From: JAJISG01 sp964347325 | GTDB lineage: Archaea > Thermoplasmatota > Thermoplasmata > RBG-16-68-12 > JAJISG01 | Assembly (NCBI GenBank): GCA_964347325.1 | Contig: CAYFYA010000015.1 | Location: 1-37,499 of the forward strand | Reading direction: 5' to 3' | Length of the DNA stretch: 37,499 nucleotides | Part shown: positions 7,749-14,659 of the stretch, piece after piece | How the letters are laid out: each line of letters begins with the position of its first letter | How positions within the stretch are numbered: position 1 is the first letter of the stretch | Translations under genes and position numbers: made by a program | The notes under the pieces: model-generated | Told to the model about the DNA's origin: nothing | The model's input: only the letters and a program-made list of their open reading frames with translations | Databases searched by the model: none

Positions 7749-8519
7749 CTAATAGGGCCCGCTCATAGCCCGGGTCACGCTGAAGACACCGTTCTCGAAG
7801 ACCAAGGCGTAGAACCCGGTCTTGTGGTTAACAGCCCTCATTTTAACCGCTCTAATCCTCCTCTGGATGTCCACATCGCTTACTTCGTGCATCTTCAGAT
7901 GTATAATGCCGTCAGCCAGGTAGTCAGGCTCGTTCCCACGAGCGTGGAGGAGGACGGAAAGGGAGGGCTCCGGGGACGACTCGGTTATGAGGAAGGAAGT
8001 TGCGTCCTGGCCGCGAAACCAATCGAATAGTCGGAACAGGTCACGCCTGCGGTCCTGGAAGGCTGCCAGGACCTCCAGGGCCTCCAGGGAATCGATGGCG
8101 ATTAGGTCCACCACCCCCAGCTCCTTGCGGAACTCGATGGCCCTCTGGAGGAAGTCGATCCACGGGGCATTCTCACCATCCTGCATGCGCTTCTGCAGTG
8201 TTGCAATGTCGAGGACGTGCAGCTTCCCCGCAACGTCCTTGACTTTGAACCCCATCCTCACCATCTGCTTCTCTAGGCTCTTGCGCCCCTGCTCCAGCGT
8301 CATATAGAGTGAGCTCTGCCCCTCATTGAGGGAGTTGTGGTAAAGGAGGCTGTACACGAAGGAAGACTTCATGGTCCCTGGCAGTCCGCTCACCAACACA
8401 ACATGACCCCGGGGTATGCCGCCCCCAAGGATTTCGTCGAATCCCTCTACGTAGGTCTTCACGGTCCCTTCCGTCTGCGCTCGCCCCTTGGCCGCCCTGG
8501 GTCTCTCCCTAACCGCCTT
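7749..8519 (-). CDS. KaiC-like (RecA-fold) ATPase
   Basis: This protein of 256 residues is a single RecA/KaiC-like domain. VEGFDEILGGGIPRGHVVLV leads into Walker A GLPGTMKSS (residues 46-54), and Walker B is DLIAIDSLEAL. The motif SLYMTLEQGRKSLEKQM resembles the KaiC segment after the P-loop, where the second glutamate-containing element sits. ATG 8519 is chosen because it overlaps the end of the GTPase gene by 11 nt, a typical coupled arrangement. The longer open frame upstream is antisense to nothing but lies inside the GTPase gene. It appears catalytically competent. The closest analogues are archaeal regulatory KaiC-like proteins, not the circadian KaiC, which has two domains. Confidence 0.85.
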   Translation of the reverse strand, partial: KAVRERPRAAKGRAQTEGTVKTYVEGFDEILGGGIPRGHVVLVSGLPGTMKSSFVYSLLYHNSLNEGQSSLYMTLEQGRKSLEKQMVRMGFKVKDVAGKLHVLDIATLQKRMQDGENAPWIDFLQRAIEFRKELGVVDLIAIDSLEALEVLAAFQDRRRDLFRLFDWFRGQDATSFLITESSPEPSLSVLLHARGNEPDYLADGIIHLKMHEVSDVDIQRRIRAVKMRAVNHKTGFYALVFENGVFSVTRAMSGPY

Positions 8520-9063
8520 CATGCTCCTCACGCTCCTTCGCTGCATCCACAATCGTGACAATGAGCTCATCCAGGCCTTCACCCGTCTCGGCCGAGGTGC
8601 CGACGACTGGTTCATCCCCCAGCTTGAGTAGACGCCTCAAGAGGTCCGGCTCGACGGCCCCCTCGAGGTCTTGCTTATTCGCGACCACGATCAGGGGTAC
8701 GGACTCCTTCTCGAGGCCATCGTAGATCTCCTTGGCACCTTCGATTCCCTCGGTGTCGTGGGCGTCCACCACCATTATGCAGACGTCCGCCCCATGGCCC
8801 AGGATTCGCTGCATGAAGAGGAAGTCCTTCTTCCCTGGAGTCCCGAAGATGTTCACCTCGTGCTTCCCGAAGACAACACAGCCAAAGTCGAGGGAAACGC
8901 TGGATCCAAACCTCTCCACGGAGATGGAGTCCTCGGTGAGGGCCCTAATAAGGCTGGACTTCCCCGTGCCCTGTGGACCCACGACGACGACCTTGACGGG
9001 CTCAAGGCCACCGGGTCGACTCTCTCCCAACTCTGCATCCTCAGAGGGCTGCAAGGATACCAC
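8509..9063 (-). CDS. Small Ras-like GTPase with altered G3 motif
   Basis: This 184-residue protein is a stand-alone small GTPase of the prokaryotic COG2229/MglA-like kind. G1 is GPQGTGKS (residues 29-36), G4 is NKQD (129-132), and G5 is TSAETGEG. The G3 region is FGTPGKKD (73-80): the GTPG core is as in related archaeal proteins, but lysine stands where the catalytic glutamine normally follows the glycine. The GTPase domain of the neighbouring fusion keeps GTPGQER, so the difference is visible within one cluster. Loss of this glutamine usually slows intrinsic hydrolysis, making dependence on a partner likely. The gene overlaps the upstream LC7 gene by 23 nt and the downstream KaiC-like gene by 11 nt. 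Confidence 0.88.
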   Translation of the reverse strand: MVSLQPSEDAELGESRPGGLEPVKVVVVGPQGTGKSSLIRALTEDSISVERFGSSVSLDFGCVVFGKHEVNIFGTPGKKDFLFMQRILGHGADVCIMVVDAHDTEGIEGAKEIYDGLEKESVPLIVVANKQDLEGAVEPDLLRRLLKLGDEPVVGTSAETGEGLDELIVTIVDAAKEREEHEGG

Positions 9064-9415
9064 CTACCTGGGAGGCCTTCTCCTCCATCGTCATCAGCGC
9101 GAGACCTAGGTTCGCATTGGGCTTGACAAGGGCCACCAGTAGGGCCTCGCTGCCGGCGCCTAGTGAGACTATCTTGCCCTCCTCAGCCTCGATAACGTAC
9201 TGCTGGAAGGCACCCTGACGTAGCTCCTCGACGACCTTCTCGGCCGTGCCAACTATGGTGGCAGCCATGGCCCCGACCTTGCGGGCGTCGACGGACCTGG
9301 GTAGTAGCTCGTCAATCACAATTCCATCCCTTCGGACGATTCCGACGGCCGTGACACCTGGGACCTTTCGAATATCCGTCATAAGCTTCTCCAGACTTCC
9401 ACGGAGGCGCTGCAC
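9041..9415 (-). CDS. Roadblock/LC7 domain protein (first)
   Basis: This 124-residue protein is a single roadblock/LC7 domain, the fold of MglB, which forms dimers that bind and regulate small GTPases. Typical features are the opening helix, the strand VTAVGIVRRDGIVIDELLP, the AATIVGTAEKVVEEL helix and the strand pair ending in EALLVALVKPNANLGLALMTM. It overlaps the downstream GTPase gene by 23 nt, strongly suggesting the two products act together, as MglB and MglA do. Whether it activates the GTPase or serves as an effector cannot be read from sequence. Confidence 0.9.
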   Translation of the reverse strand: MQRLRGSLEKLMTDIRKVPGVTAVGIVRRDGIVIDELLPRSVDARKVGAMAATIVGTAEKVVEELRQGAFQQYVIEAEEGKIVSLGAGSEALLVALVKPNANLGLALMTMEEKASQVGGILAAL

Positions 9416-9463
9416 TTAGTTCACCCCGTCCTGGGTACACCGCTCTGCTTCGCCACAGTCCAT

Positions 9464-9835
9464 TTAGCTGGCCCCTCCCGAAAGGGCAGATCGCAGGCGT
9501 TCGCCTGCCTTCTCCAGGGCCATTAGGATGAATCCTACGTTGGACTCCCGCCTGACAATGGTCATGAGCATGACCTCATCCTCCCCTCCCGTAGCCAGGA
9601 TCTTCCCCATGTCGGCCACGATGACGGATCGAAGGAACTTTCCTTGCTCCAGAGCTTCGCTGGCGAGCTGGCCCGTTCCCACGATGGCCGCTGACATGGC
9701 AGCGATCTTCTTGGGATCCGTCCCATCCGGGAGGTCATGCGCGATAATCAGGCCATCACGACGAACGATTGCCACACCCAGCACGTCCTCGAGCTGCATC
9801 AGGTCCTTGATGGTCTCCTCGAGCTCGTGGGACAT
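9464..9835 (-). CDS. Roadblock/LC7 domain protein (second)
   Basis: This second LC7 protein (123 residues) is clearly homologous to the next one: both carry VxIVRRDGxxI followed by AATIVGT or AAIVGTGQ and end in a strand with NVGFILMALEKA or its counterpart. They differ enough in charge and in the loops to suggest separate partners or a heterodimer. It starts 4 nt after the GTPase fusion ends, so the fusion may be its natural partner. The second LC7 lies 48 nt further on, the largest internal gap in the cluster. Confidence 0.9.
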   Translation of the reverse strand: MSHELEETIKDLMQLEDVLGVAIVRRDGLIIAHDLPDGTDPKKIAAMSAAIVGTGQLASEALEQGKFLRSVIVADMGKILATGGEDEVMLMTIVRRESNVGFILMALEKAGERLRSALSGGAS

Positions 9836-9839
9836 GTGG

Positions 9840-11036
9840 CTAAACGTCGGACCACCCCCAGATGATTATGCCCACGAGCTTCTCCAGGGCCTCCTTGAGG
9901 CCTCTGTCCTCTGTGGCCACCGTCTCCACAATGGGAATGTACTCCTCCAGGCCCAAACCAGCCCGGATGTCCTTGATGGGCATGACCCCGTGGAGGTCCC
10001 TCTTGTTGGCTAGGATAACCAGGGGTACCTGCTCCCCAGCCAGTTTTCTCATCTCCCGGGCTCGAGCCAGCTCGTGGGGCTTGGTACTGTCCACCACGAG
10101 GAGGATGCCGTTCACCTCCCTAGCGAAGATCTTGAAGATGAATTCGAAGCGTTCCTGCCCGGGCGTACCCAGGAGATCCACGTCGACGCCAGACACGTCA
10201 ACCGTCCCGTAGTCGAAAGCCACGGTGGTTCCCATCCTGTCGACACTCACGGCTGTCTCAGAGAGCTGCTGAACCACCGTTGACTTGCCGGCATGGAATG
10301 GCCCCGTTACCAGGACCCGTGGGAAATGAAGGACAAGGCCCAGGAGCTCCTTGAAACTGAAGGGGATCCAGCTCGTGGCGCTCCCGTCCGGGTCGTGGCC
10401 AGAGAGACGGAGCTTGTTTAGCACCACGCCCCCTTTCAGGGTGGTCTTGAACTCCAGCGTGTAATCGGTGTGCTCAAGGATCTTCTCCAGCTCCTCCTTC
10501 CCATAGCTCCAGTTCAGGAAGAGCAGGCCGATGACACAAGGCGTCTCGCTGGCGGTCCTCATGAGGTCCCTGAGAAAGTCGATAACCACGTCGCGACTGA
10601 ACCTCTCAGTCAGGAAGTCGAGGGAGTCCAGAACGACCCGCGTCGGATGTCTCTCCTTGAGCACGTCCGTAATCACCTGCAGGATCGCGGAGGGATCCTC
10701 TAAGTCGCGGGCCTGGTATTGCTCCTTGGAGTCTACTAGAATCTGTGCAGAGGTGGTGTCGACGAGGAGCAGGTTCTCCTGTGGAAGATCCCCGAACTTC
10801 CTGAAGTCCCTCCGAACGAACTGCGGTGCCCGATAGAAATCGAGATACAGGCAGACCTCCCCGTTCCGCAACCCCGAGGCGATGAACTGCTCAGCGAAGA
10901 TTCTCTTCTCCGCGATTGTCTCGCTGAAGAGAAGGATGCCAGAGGGGCATGGGAATCCTCCCTGCAGCCCCTTGTCGATGACCTCGATACCCGTGACCGC
11001 TCTCAACCCTTCCCACCTCGCTCGCTGACTGTCCAC
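9840..11036 (-). CDS. Degenerate KaiC-like domain fused to small GTPase
   Basis: This 398-residue protein has two parts. Residues 1 to about 230 have the RecA/KaiC-like layout (VTGIEVIDKGLQGGFPCPSG, then RVVLDSLDFL as Walker B at about 133-142), but where Walker A should be there is LLFSETIAEKRIF, with no GxxxxGK. This half is therefore unlikely to bind ATP in the usual way. Residues about 238-398 are a small GTPase: G1 GPFHAGKS (245-252), G3 GTPGQER (290-296) and G4 NKRD (344-347), so it looks active and retains the glutamine. The fusion directly ties the KaiC-like and GTPase parts of the cluster. It overlaps the upstream gene by 34 nt. Confidence 0.85.
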   Translation of the reverse strand: MDSQRARWEGLRAVTGIEVIDKGLQGGFPCPSGILLFSETIAEKRIFAEQFIASGLRNGEVCLYLDFYRAPQFVRRDFRKFGDLPQENLLLVDTTSAQILVDSKEQYQARDLEDPSAILQVITDVLKERHPTRVVLDSLDFLTERFSRDVVIDFLRDLMRTASETPCVIGLLFLNWSYGKEELEKILEHTDYTLEFKTTLKGGVVLNKLRLSGHDPDGSATSWIPFSFKELLGLVLHFPRVLVTGPFHAGKSTVVQQLSETAVSVDRMGTTVAFDYGTVDVSGVDVDLLGTPGQERFEFIFKIFAREVNGILLVVDSTKPHELARAREMRKLAGEQVPLVILANKRDLHGVMPIKDIRAGLGLEEYIPIVETVATEDRGLKEALEKLVGIIIWGWSDV

Positions 11037-11713
11037 ACCCCGCCAGCCGCGGTTGCCTCCTCTGTCCCTCCCTCATCCAGGGGAAGCCACTCAGGTCGCA
11101 CCTTCATGCCCCTGAGGTGATGCAGCCTAATCTCCCGCTTCATCATCTCATCGAACCTCGTCTCCAGCAGGCCGTCGACGAGGGACTTCAGCAGCATCTC
11201 TTGTCTCTCTTCGACTACGCCCTCGTGGGAGGCGTAGAGGATCGTGCCGACCTGGCTCCTGACGCGGGAGGAGATGATTTGAAAAAACTTGCTCAGGGCC
11301 TGAGAGGAGTTGTGCAGGAAAAGCGTCGAGATGGTGTAGAAGAGTATCTTGGTAGGGGTGCCCAGCTGTTGGGCGGCTTTCGTAATGGCCATCCCAATGC
11401 CCTCGAGGTTGGAGAAGCTGGCCACGAGGATGACACCCTCGGACTCGTCGACCTCCTCTGCGATAGAGGGGGAAAAGCAGTCCAAGAAGAGCAGAGTCTT
11501 CCCGAGGTGACTCTCAACGTCCTTGTCAAGCCTGGAGGCGTAGCCCAAGACCTCTCGAGGACTCACGTCGATGCAGACGAAGAGTACCTTCTCGCCAGAG
11601 TCGAGGTAGGCCCGAAGGACCGCAAGCATGTAGTCGAGCTTCCCGGCTCCGGCTGGGCCTGAGAGTAGGATGGAGCAGTAGTCTGGGAAGACCCCCAGGA
11701 ACTTGGGCTTCAT
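11003..11713 (-). CDS. KaiC-like protein with degenerate P-loop
   Basis: This first gene of the cluster encodes about 236 residues of RecA/KaiC-like fold. The P-loop is GPAGAGKLD: the lysine is present, but the following serine/threonine that coordinates magnesium is leucine, so ATP hydrolysis is doubtful. The following strand EKVLFVCIDVSPREVLGYA fits the family; the Walker B equivalent is weak. ATG 11713 is chosen because GGAGG lies 6 nt upstream and a TATA box at 11760-11767 is properly placed. A longer frame to ATG 11776 exists but would put the TATA box inside the gene. The end overlaps the fusion gene by 34 nt. Confidence 0.75.
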   Translation of the reverse strand: MKPKFLGVFPDYCSILLSGPAGAGKLDYMLAVLRAYLDSGEKVLFVCIDVSPREVLGYASRLDKDVESHLGKTLLFLDCFSPSIAEEVDESEGVILVASFSNLEGIGMAITKAAQQLGTPTKILFYTISTLFLHNSSQALSKFFQIISSRVRSQVGTILYASHEGVVEERQEMLLKSLVDGLLETRFDEMMKREIRLHHLRGMKVRPEWLPLDEGGTEEATAAGGVWTVSERGGKG

Positions 11714-11759
11714 ACCCATCCTCCATAATTCATGGCTTCTGCCAACTTCGGAACTGTCC

Positions 11760-11767
11760 AATATAAA
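11760..11767 (-). promoter_or_regulatory. TATA box of the GTPase/LC7/KaiC cluster
   Basis: TTTATATT on the minus strand predicts transcription from about 11737. That leaves a leader of roughly 24 nt containing GGAGG before ATG 11713. No other strong TATA box is seen within the following seven genes, which supports a single transcript. Confidence 0.5.
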
Positions 11768-11906
11768 ATCGTTCATATCATTATCAGGCCTGATTGTAGG
11801 ATACCGGCTACGAGATGGGCAGAGAAGCGCCGGATTCCTGGCCAGCCAGAACGTGGAACCCCCGACCGGGAAAAGCCTAAGAGGGCCTTCCTGTTCTCCC
11901 CCTAGG

Positions 11907-13433
11907 ATGGATCCCCGGGAAACGGCGGAGAAGCTCAGTCAGGGAGAGAGGACCCTGCTGCTCGCCTTGGAGAAGAAGCATCGGGCCACTCCGGAGGATC
12001 TGGTGGAGGACGGCACCTTCCGCGAACAGGTGGAGGTCATGAACGCCGCATCCTGGCTGAGGTCCAAGGGGTTGGTGAAGATCAAGGAGAGGCTCGTTCG
12101 CCTCTACTCTCTGCGCAGTCCTGAGTGGGCGGGGAAGGAACTCCCCGAGAGGAAGGCCCTCCGTGTCCTTCTTGATCAAGAGGAGCTCGACGTTGAGGAA
12201 CTTCGGAAGAGGGCATCTCTACGGAAGAAAGAGCTCCCCATCGTGCTAGGATGGCTCAGGAGGAAGTCCTGGGCTGACATCCGACGAAGGGGTGGTGCAT
12301 CAGTCGTCTCCCTGAGGGAGGAGGGAAGGCTGGCGGCAGATGCTCAGGGCCCCGATGAGGTCCTCATTGCCCGCCTGGCCAGCGGCGAGGTCCAGGAAGG
12401 TGAGGTGGATCCCCAGGTCCTTTCCATGCTCCGCCAGCGGAAGGAGATCGTCACCGAGAGGCGAAGGGTCGAGAGGACCATCGAGGTGACGCCTAAGGGG
12501 AAGAAGGTTCTCCAGGTTGGCCTGGAGGTCTCCGAGGTCCCCGCCCAGCTGACGCCGGAGATGCTTCAAACGGGGCGCTGGCGCGACGTGCGGTTCCGGA
12601 AGTACGACGTCACGGCCTATGCTCCATCATCCCACGGCGGCAAGCGTCACCCGCTGACCCGCTACATCGAGAAGATAAGACGGATTTTTCTGGAGATGGG
12701 ATTCACCGAGATAGAGGGAGACTTCTTGGGGCCAGCCTTCTGGTCCTTCGATGCTCTCTTCCAGCCTCAAGATCACCCCGCCCGGGACATGCTTGATACC
12801 TTCTATGTGAAGGGCGATTTGAAGTCCGAGCTGCCCGAGAGGAGGGTCGTGAAGCGAGTGGCGGCCATGCACGAGGAGGGGGGCGGCATCGGCTCCACCG
12901 GATGGGGATACAAGTGGGACCTGGCTGAGGCTAAACGTCCCATGCTGCGCCCCCACACGACTGCCCAGACCATCGAGTACCTGGCCGAGCATCCGAACCC
13001 GCCCCAGAAGGCCTTCATCGTCGGGAAGGTATTCAGGACCGACGCGCCCGATTCCACCCACCTCCCCGGTGAGTTCCACCAGATGGAGGGCGTCATCATG
13101 GAGGAGGGAGCGACGCTTTCGATGCTCATGGGGACCCTGGAGGAGTTCTACCGAAAGATGGGCCTGGAAGAGGTCAGGTTCAGGCCCGGTTACTTCCCCT
13201 ACACGGAGCCCAGTATGGAGCCGGAGGCCTATCTGAAGGGTCAGTGGATAGAACTCGGTGGCTCTGGAATCTTCCGGCCCGAGGTGACAGCTCCCTTTGG
13301 CATCACCACTCCTGTGCTCGCCTGGGGCCTCGGCCTGGAGAGGCTCGTGATGGTTCTGGAGGGTCTGGCGGACATCCGGGCCCTGGTGTGGAACGACCTG
13401 GAGTGGCTTCGCGGCTCCGGCCCCGTTCTGTGA
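11907..13433 (+). CDS. pheS: Phenylalanyl-tRNA synthetase alpha subunit
   Basis: This class II synthetase subunit carries the catalytic site for charging tRNA-Phe. At 508 residues it matches archaeal PheS. The first 90 or so residues form a winged-helix-like region typical of the archaeal/eukaryotic type. Motif 1 falls near FLEMGFTEIEG, and QPQDHPARD near residues 285-293 is diagnostic. Motif 2 includes VFRTDAPDSTHLPGEFHQME and motif 3 is GLGLERLVMVLEG. ATG 11907 gives MDPRETAEKLSQGER; the open frame continues upstream without family similarity. The beta subunit gene pheT, often adjacent in archaea, is not in this window. Confidence 0.96.
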   Translation: MDPRETAEKLSQGERTLLLALEKKHRATPEDLVEDGTFREQVEVMNAASWLRSKGLVKIKERLVRLYSLRSPEWAGKELPERKALRVLLDQEELDVEELRKRASLRKKELPIVLGWLRRKSWADIRRRGGASVVSLREEGRLAADAQGPDEVLIARLASGEVQEGEVDPQVLSMLRQRKEIVTERRRVERTIEVTPKGKKVLQVGLEVSEVPAQLTPEMLQTGRWRDVRFRKYDVTAYAPSSHGGKRHPLTRYIEKIRRIFLEMGFTEIEGDFLGPAFWSFDALFQPQDHPARDMLDTFYVKGDLKSELPERRVVKRVAAMHEEGGGIGSTGWGYKWDLAEAKRPMLRPHTTAQTIEYLAEHPNPPQKAFIVGKVFRTDAPDSTHLPGEFHQMEGVIMEEGATLSMLMGTLEEFYRKMGLEEVRFRPGYFPYTEPSMEPEAYLKGQWIELGGSGIFRPEVTAPFGITTPVLAWGLGLERLVMVLEGLADIRALVWNDLEWLRGSGPVL

Positions 13434-13475
13434 GCAAAGAATAAATCGGGCTGTGTAGATAGGCGAGGGATATCC

Positions 13476-13970
13476 ATGACCGATGCCTCCGAGGAGATTG
13501 AGGCGGGAGAACGGTCCTTGAATCGCTTGGACTACGAGGGCGCCTTCAGACACTTCGACGCAGCTATCAAGGAGGATCCGAAGAACCCCCAGGCCTACTT
13601 CGGCAAGGCTGAAGCGGCTCTGGGACTCAATCAGCTGGAGGCCGACGAGATCGCCAAGCTCTACAAGAAGGCCCTGGACCTCGATCCCAAGAACCCCCAG
13701 TACCTGGATGGCTACGCCTCTTTCTGCCTCGACATTGGCCACTTCAAGGAAGCTGAAGCGGCCTTTAACAGGGCGGCCGAGATGGACGAGGAAAACGCAC
13801 CCTTTTACTTCGTCGACTTCGCGATCAACTACTTCCGGAAGGCTCCCATCGTTATGGGGCAGTACATGGACGATACCACGCGCCGCCTGGTGGCGAAGAA
13901 GTCCCTCGATTATGTTCTTAAGGCCCTGGGCATGGACAAGAAGCAGGCGCTGGAGTTCCTCAGTAGCTGA
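13476..13970 (+). CDS. TPR-repeat protein
   Basis: This 164-residue protein is made of about three tetratricopeptide repeats, seen as DYEGAFRHFDAAIKEDPKNP, then a repeat ending in KKALDLDPKNP, then GHFKEAEAAFNRAAEMDEEN. The alternating small and aromatic positions are those of TPR helices. No signal peptide or membrane segment is present, so it is probably a cytoplasmic scaffold. It lies 42 nt after pheS and may share its transcript, or use the AT-rich AAGAATAAAT just after the pheS stop as a promoter. Its repeats resemble those of the TPR/KaiC-like protein at 6486-7736 only in general pattern. The partner is unknown. Confidence 0.8.
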   Translation: MTDASEEIEAGERSLNRLDYEGAFRHFDAAIKEDPKNPQAYFGKAEAALGLNQLEADEIAKLYKKALDLDPKNPQYLDGYASFCLDIGHFKEAEAAFNRAAEMDEENAPFYFVDFAINYFRKAPIVMGQYMDDTTRRLVAKKSLDYVLKALGMDKKQALEFLSS

Positions 13971-13971
13971 A

Positions 13972-14112
13972 CTAGCTCCCTGCCCGCTTCCCCTGCAGGC
14001 ATTCGACACAGGTTCCCGTGCTGGTGTCGTAGTGTGCTCCACACACGAGTCGTCCGCAGAGGCTACAGGTGTTGGTGGCGGGGGACCCGCAGAGCGAACA
14101 GATCCCGATCAT
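13972..14112 (-). CDS. 46-residue zinc-finger protein
   Basis: Translating the minus strand from ATG 14112 to TAG 13972-13974 gives 46 residues with seven cysteines and one histidine in regular spacing: C5-x2-C8, C16-x2-C19, C24-x2-H27 and C35-x2-C38. Two cross-braced or consecutive zinc sites are expected, somewhat like a B-box or HIT-type zinc finger. The motifs CSLCGSPATNTCSLCGR and CGAHYDTSTGTCVECL show the pattern. The density of cysteines in a frame that fits neatly between a TPR gene (ending 13970) and a HIT gene argues for a real gene. Its stop abuts the opposing TPR gene. Function is unknown. Confidence 0.7.
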   Translation of the reverse strand: MIGICSLCGSPATNTCSLCGRLVCGAHYDTSTGTCVECLQGKRAGS

Positions 14113-14188
14113 GTTATTGAATGGTCCCTCGTCCCTCTTAACTCTAATCGCCTGGGTTGGTCGTGCCGAGCTCCATCCGAACGCTCAA

Positions 14189-14659
14189 ATGCAAATACGC
14201 CCATCCAGAGACGTGACCGTGAAGACCGAGGGGAACTGTGTTTTCTGCGACATTGTGGCGGGGGATGCGGCGGCCGCCATAGTCTACGAGGACGAGACGC
14301 ATTTAGCCTTCATGGACAAGGCACCCGTCAACCCAGGCCACGTTCTCTTACTTCCGAAGGACCACTATCCCACCCTACTCGACATGCCCTTGAAGGAGGT
14401 GGGGCCACTGTTCACGAGGGCGGCCCACATCGCAGCCGCTGTCGGGGACGCTCTTGGAGCCGATGGAATCAACGTAGGTCAGAACAACGGACGGGCCGCC
14501 AATCAGATCGTCTTCCACGTGCACGTTCATATAATCCCTAGGTACGAGCGGGACTCCCCCGTGGGCAAGTGGCCCACCCGCCAGGTGGCGGCCCTGAAGG
14601 ATCTAGAGCAGATGGCAGGAAAGATCCGAGCACACGTGGGCCCAGTTCCTACTTCCTGA
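14189..14659 (+). CDS. HIT-family nucleotide hydrolase/transferase
   Basis: HIT proteins hydrolyse or transfer nucleotides from substrates such as AMP-lysine or dinucleoside polyphosphates. The triad is seen as HVHVHIIPR near the C-terminus, preceded by GINVGQNNGRAANQ. The N-terminus NCVFCDIVAGD carries the two cysteines found in many HIT proteins, which may bind zinc with histidines downstream. ATG 14189 is used. GTG codons at 14213 and 14219 would start closer to the conserved NCVFC and would suit the TATA-like CAAATAC at 14191-14197. The 3' end overlaps mptA by 11 nt in convergent orientation. Confidence 0.92.
   Translation: MQIRPSRDVTVKTEGNCVFCDIVAGDAAAAIVYEDETHLAFMDKAPVNPGHVLLLPKDHYPTLLDMPLKEVGPLFTRAAHIAAAVGDALGADGINVGQNNGRAANQIVFHVHVHIIPRYERDSPVGKWPTRQVAALKDLEQMAGKIRAHVGPVPTS

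Noticed and set aside
12627..14042. A 471-residue open frame opposite pheS and the TPR gene
   Set aside because: It is a shadow of well-supported genes on the other strand; its composition is skewed and it has no family features.
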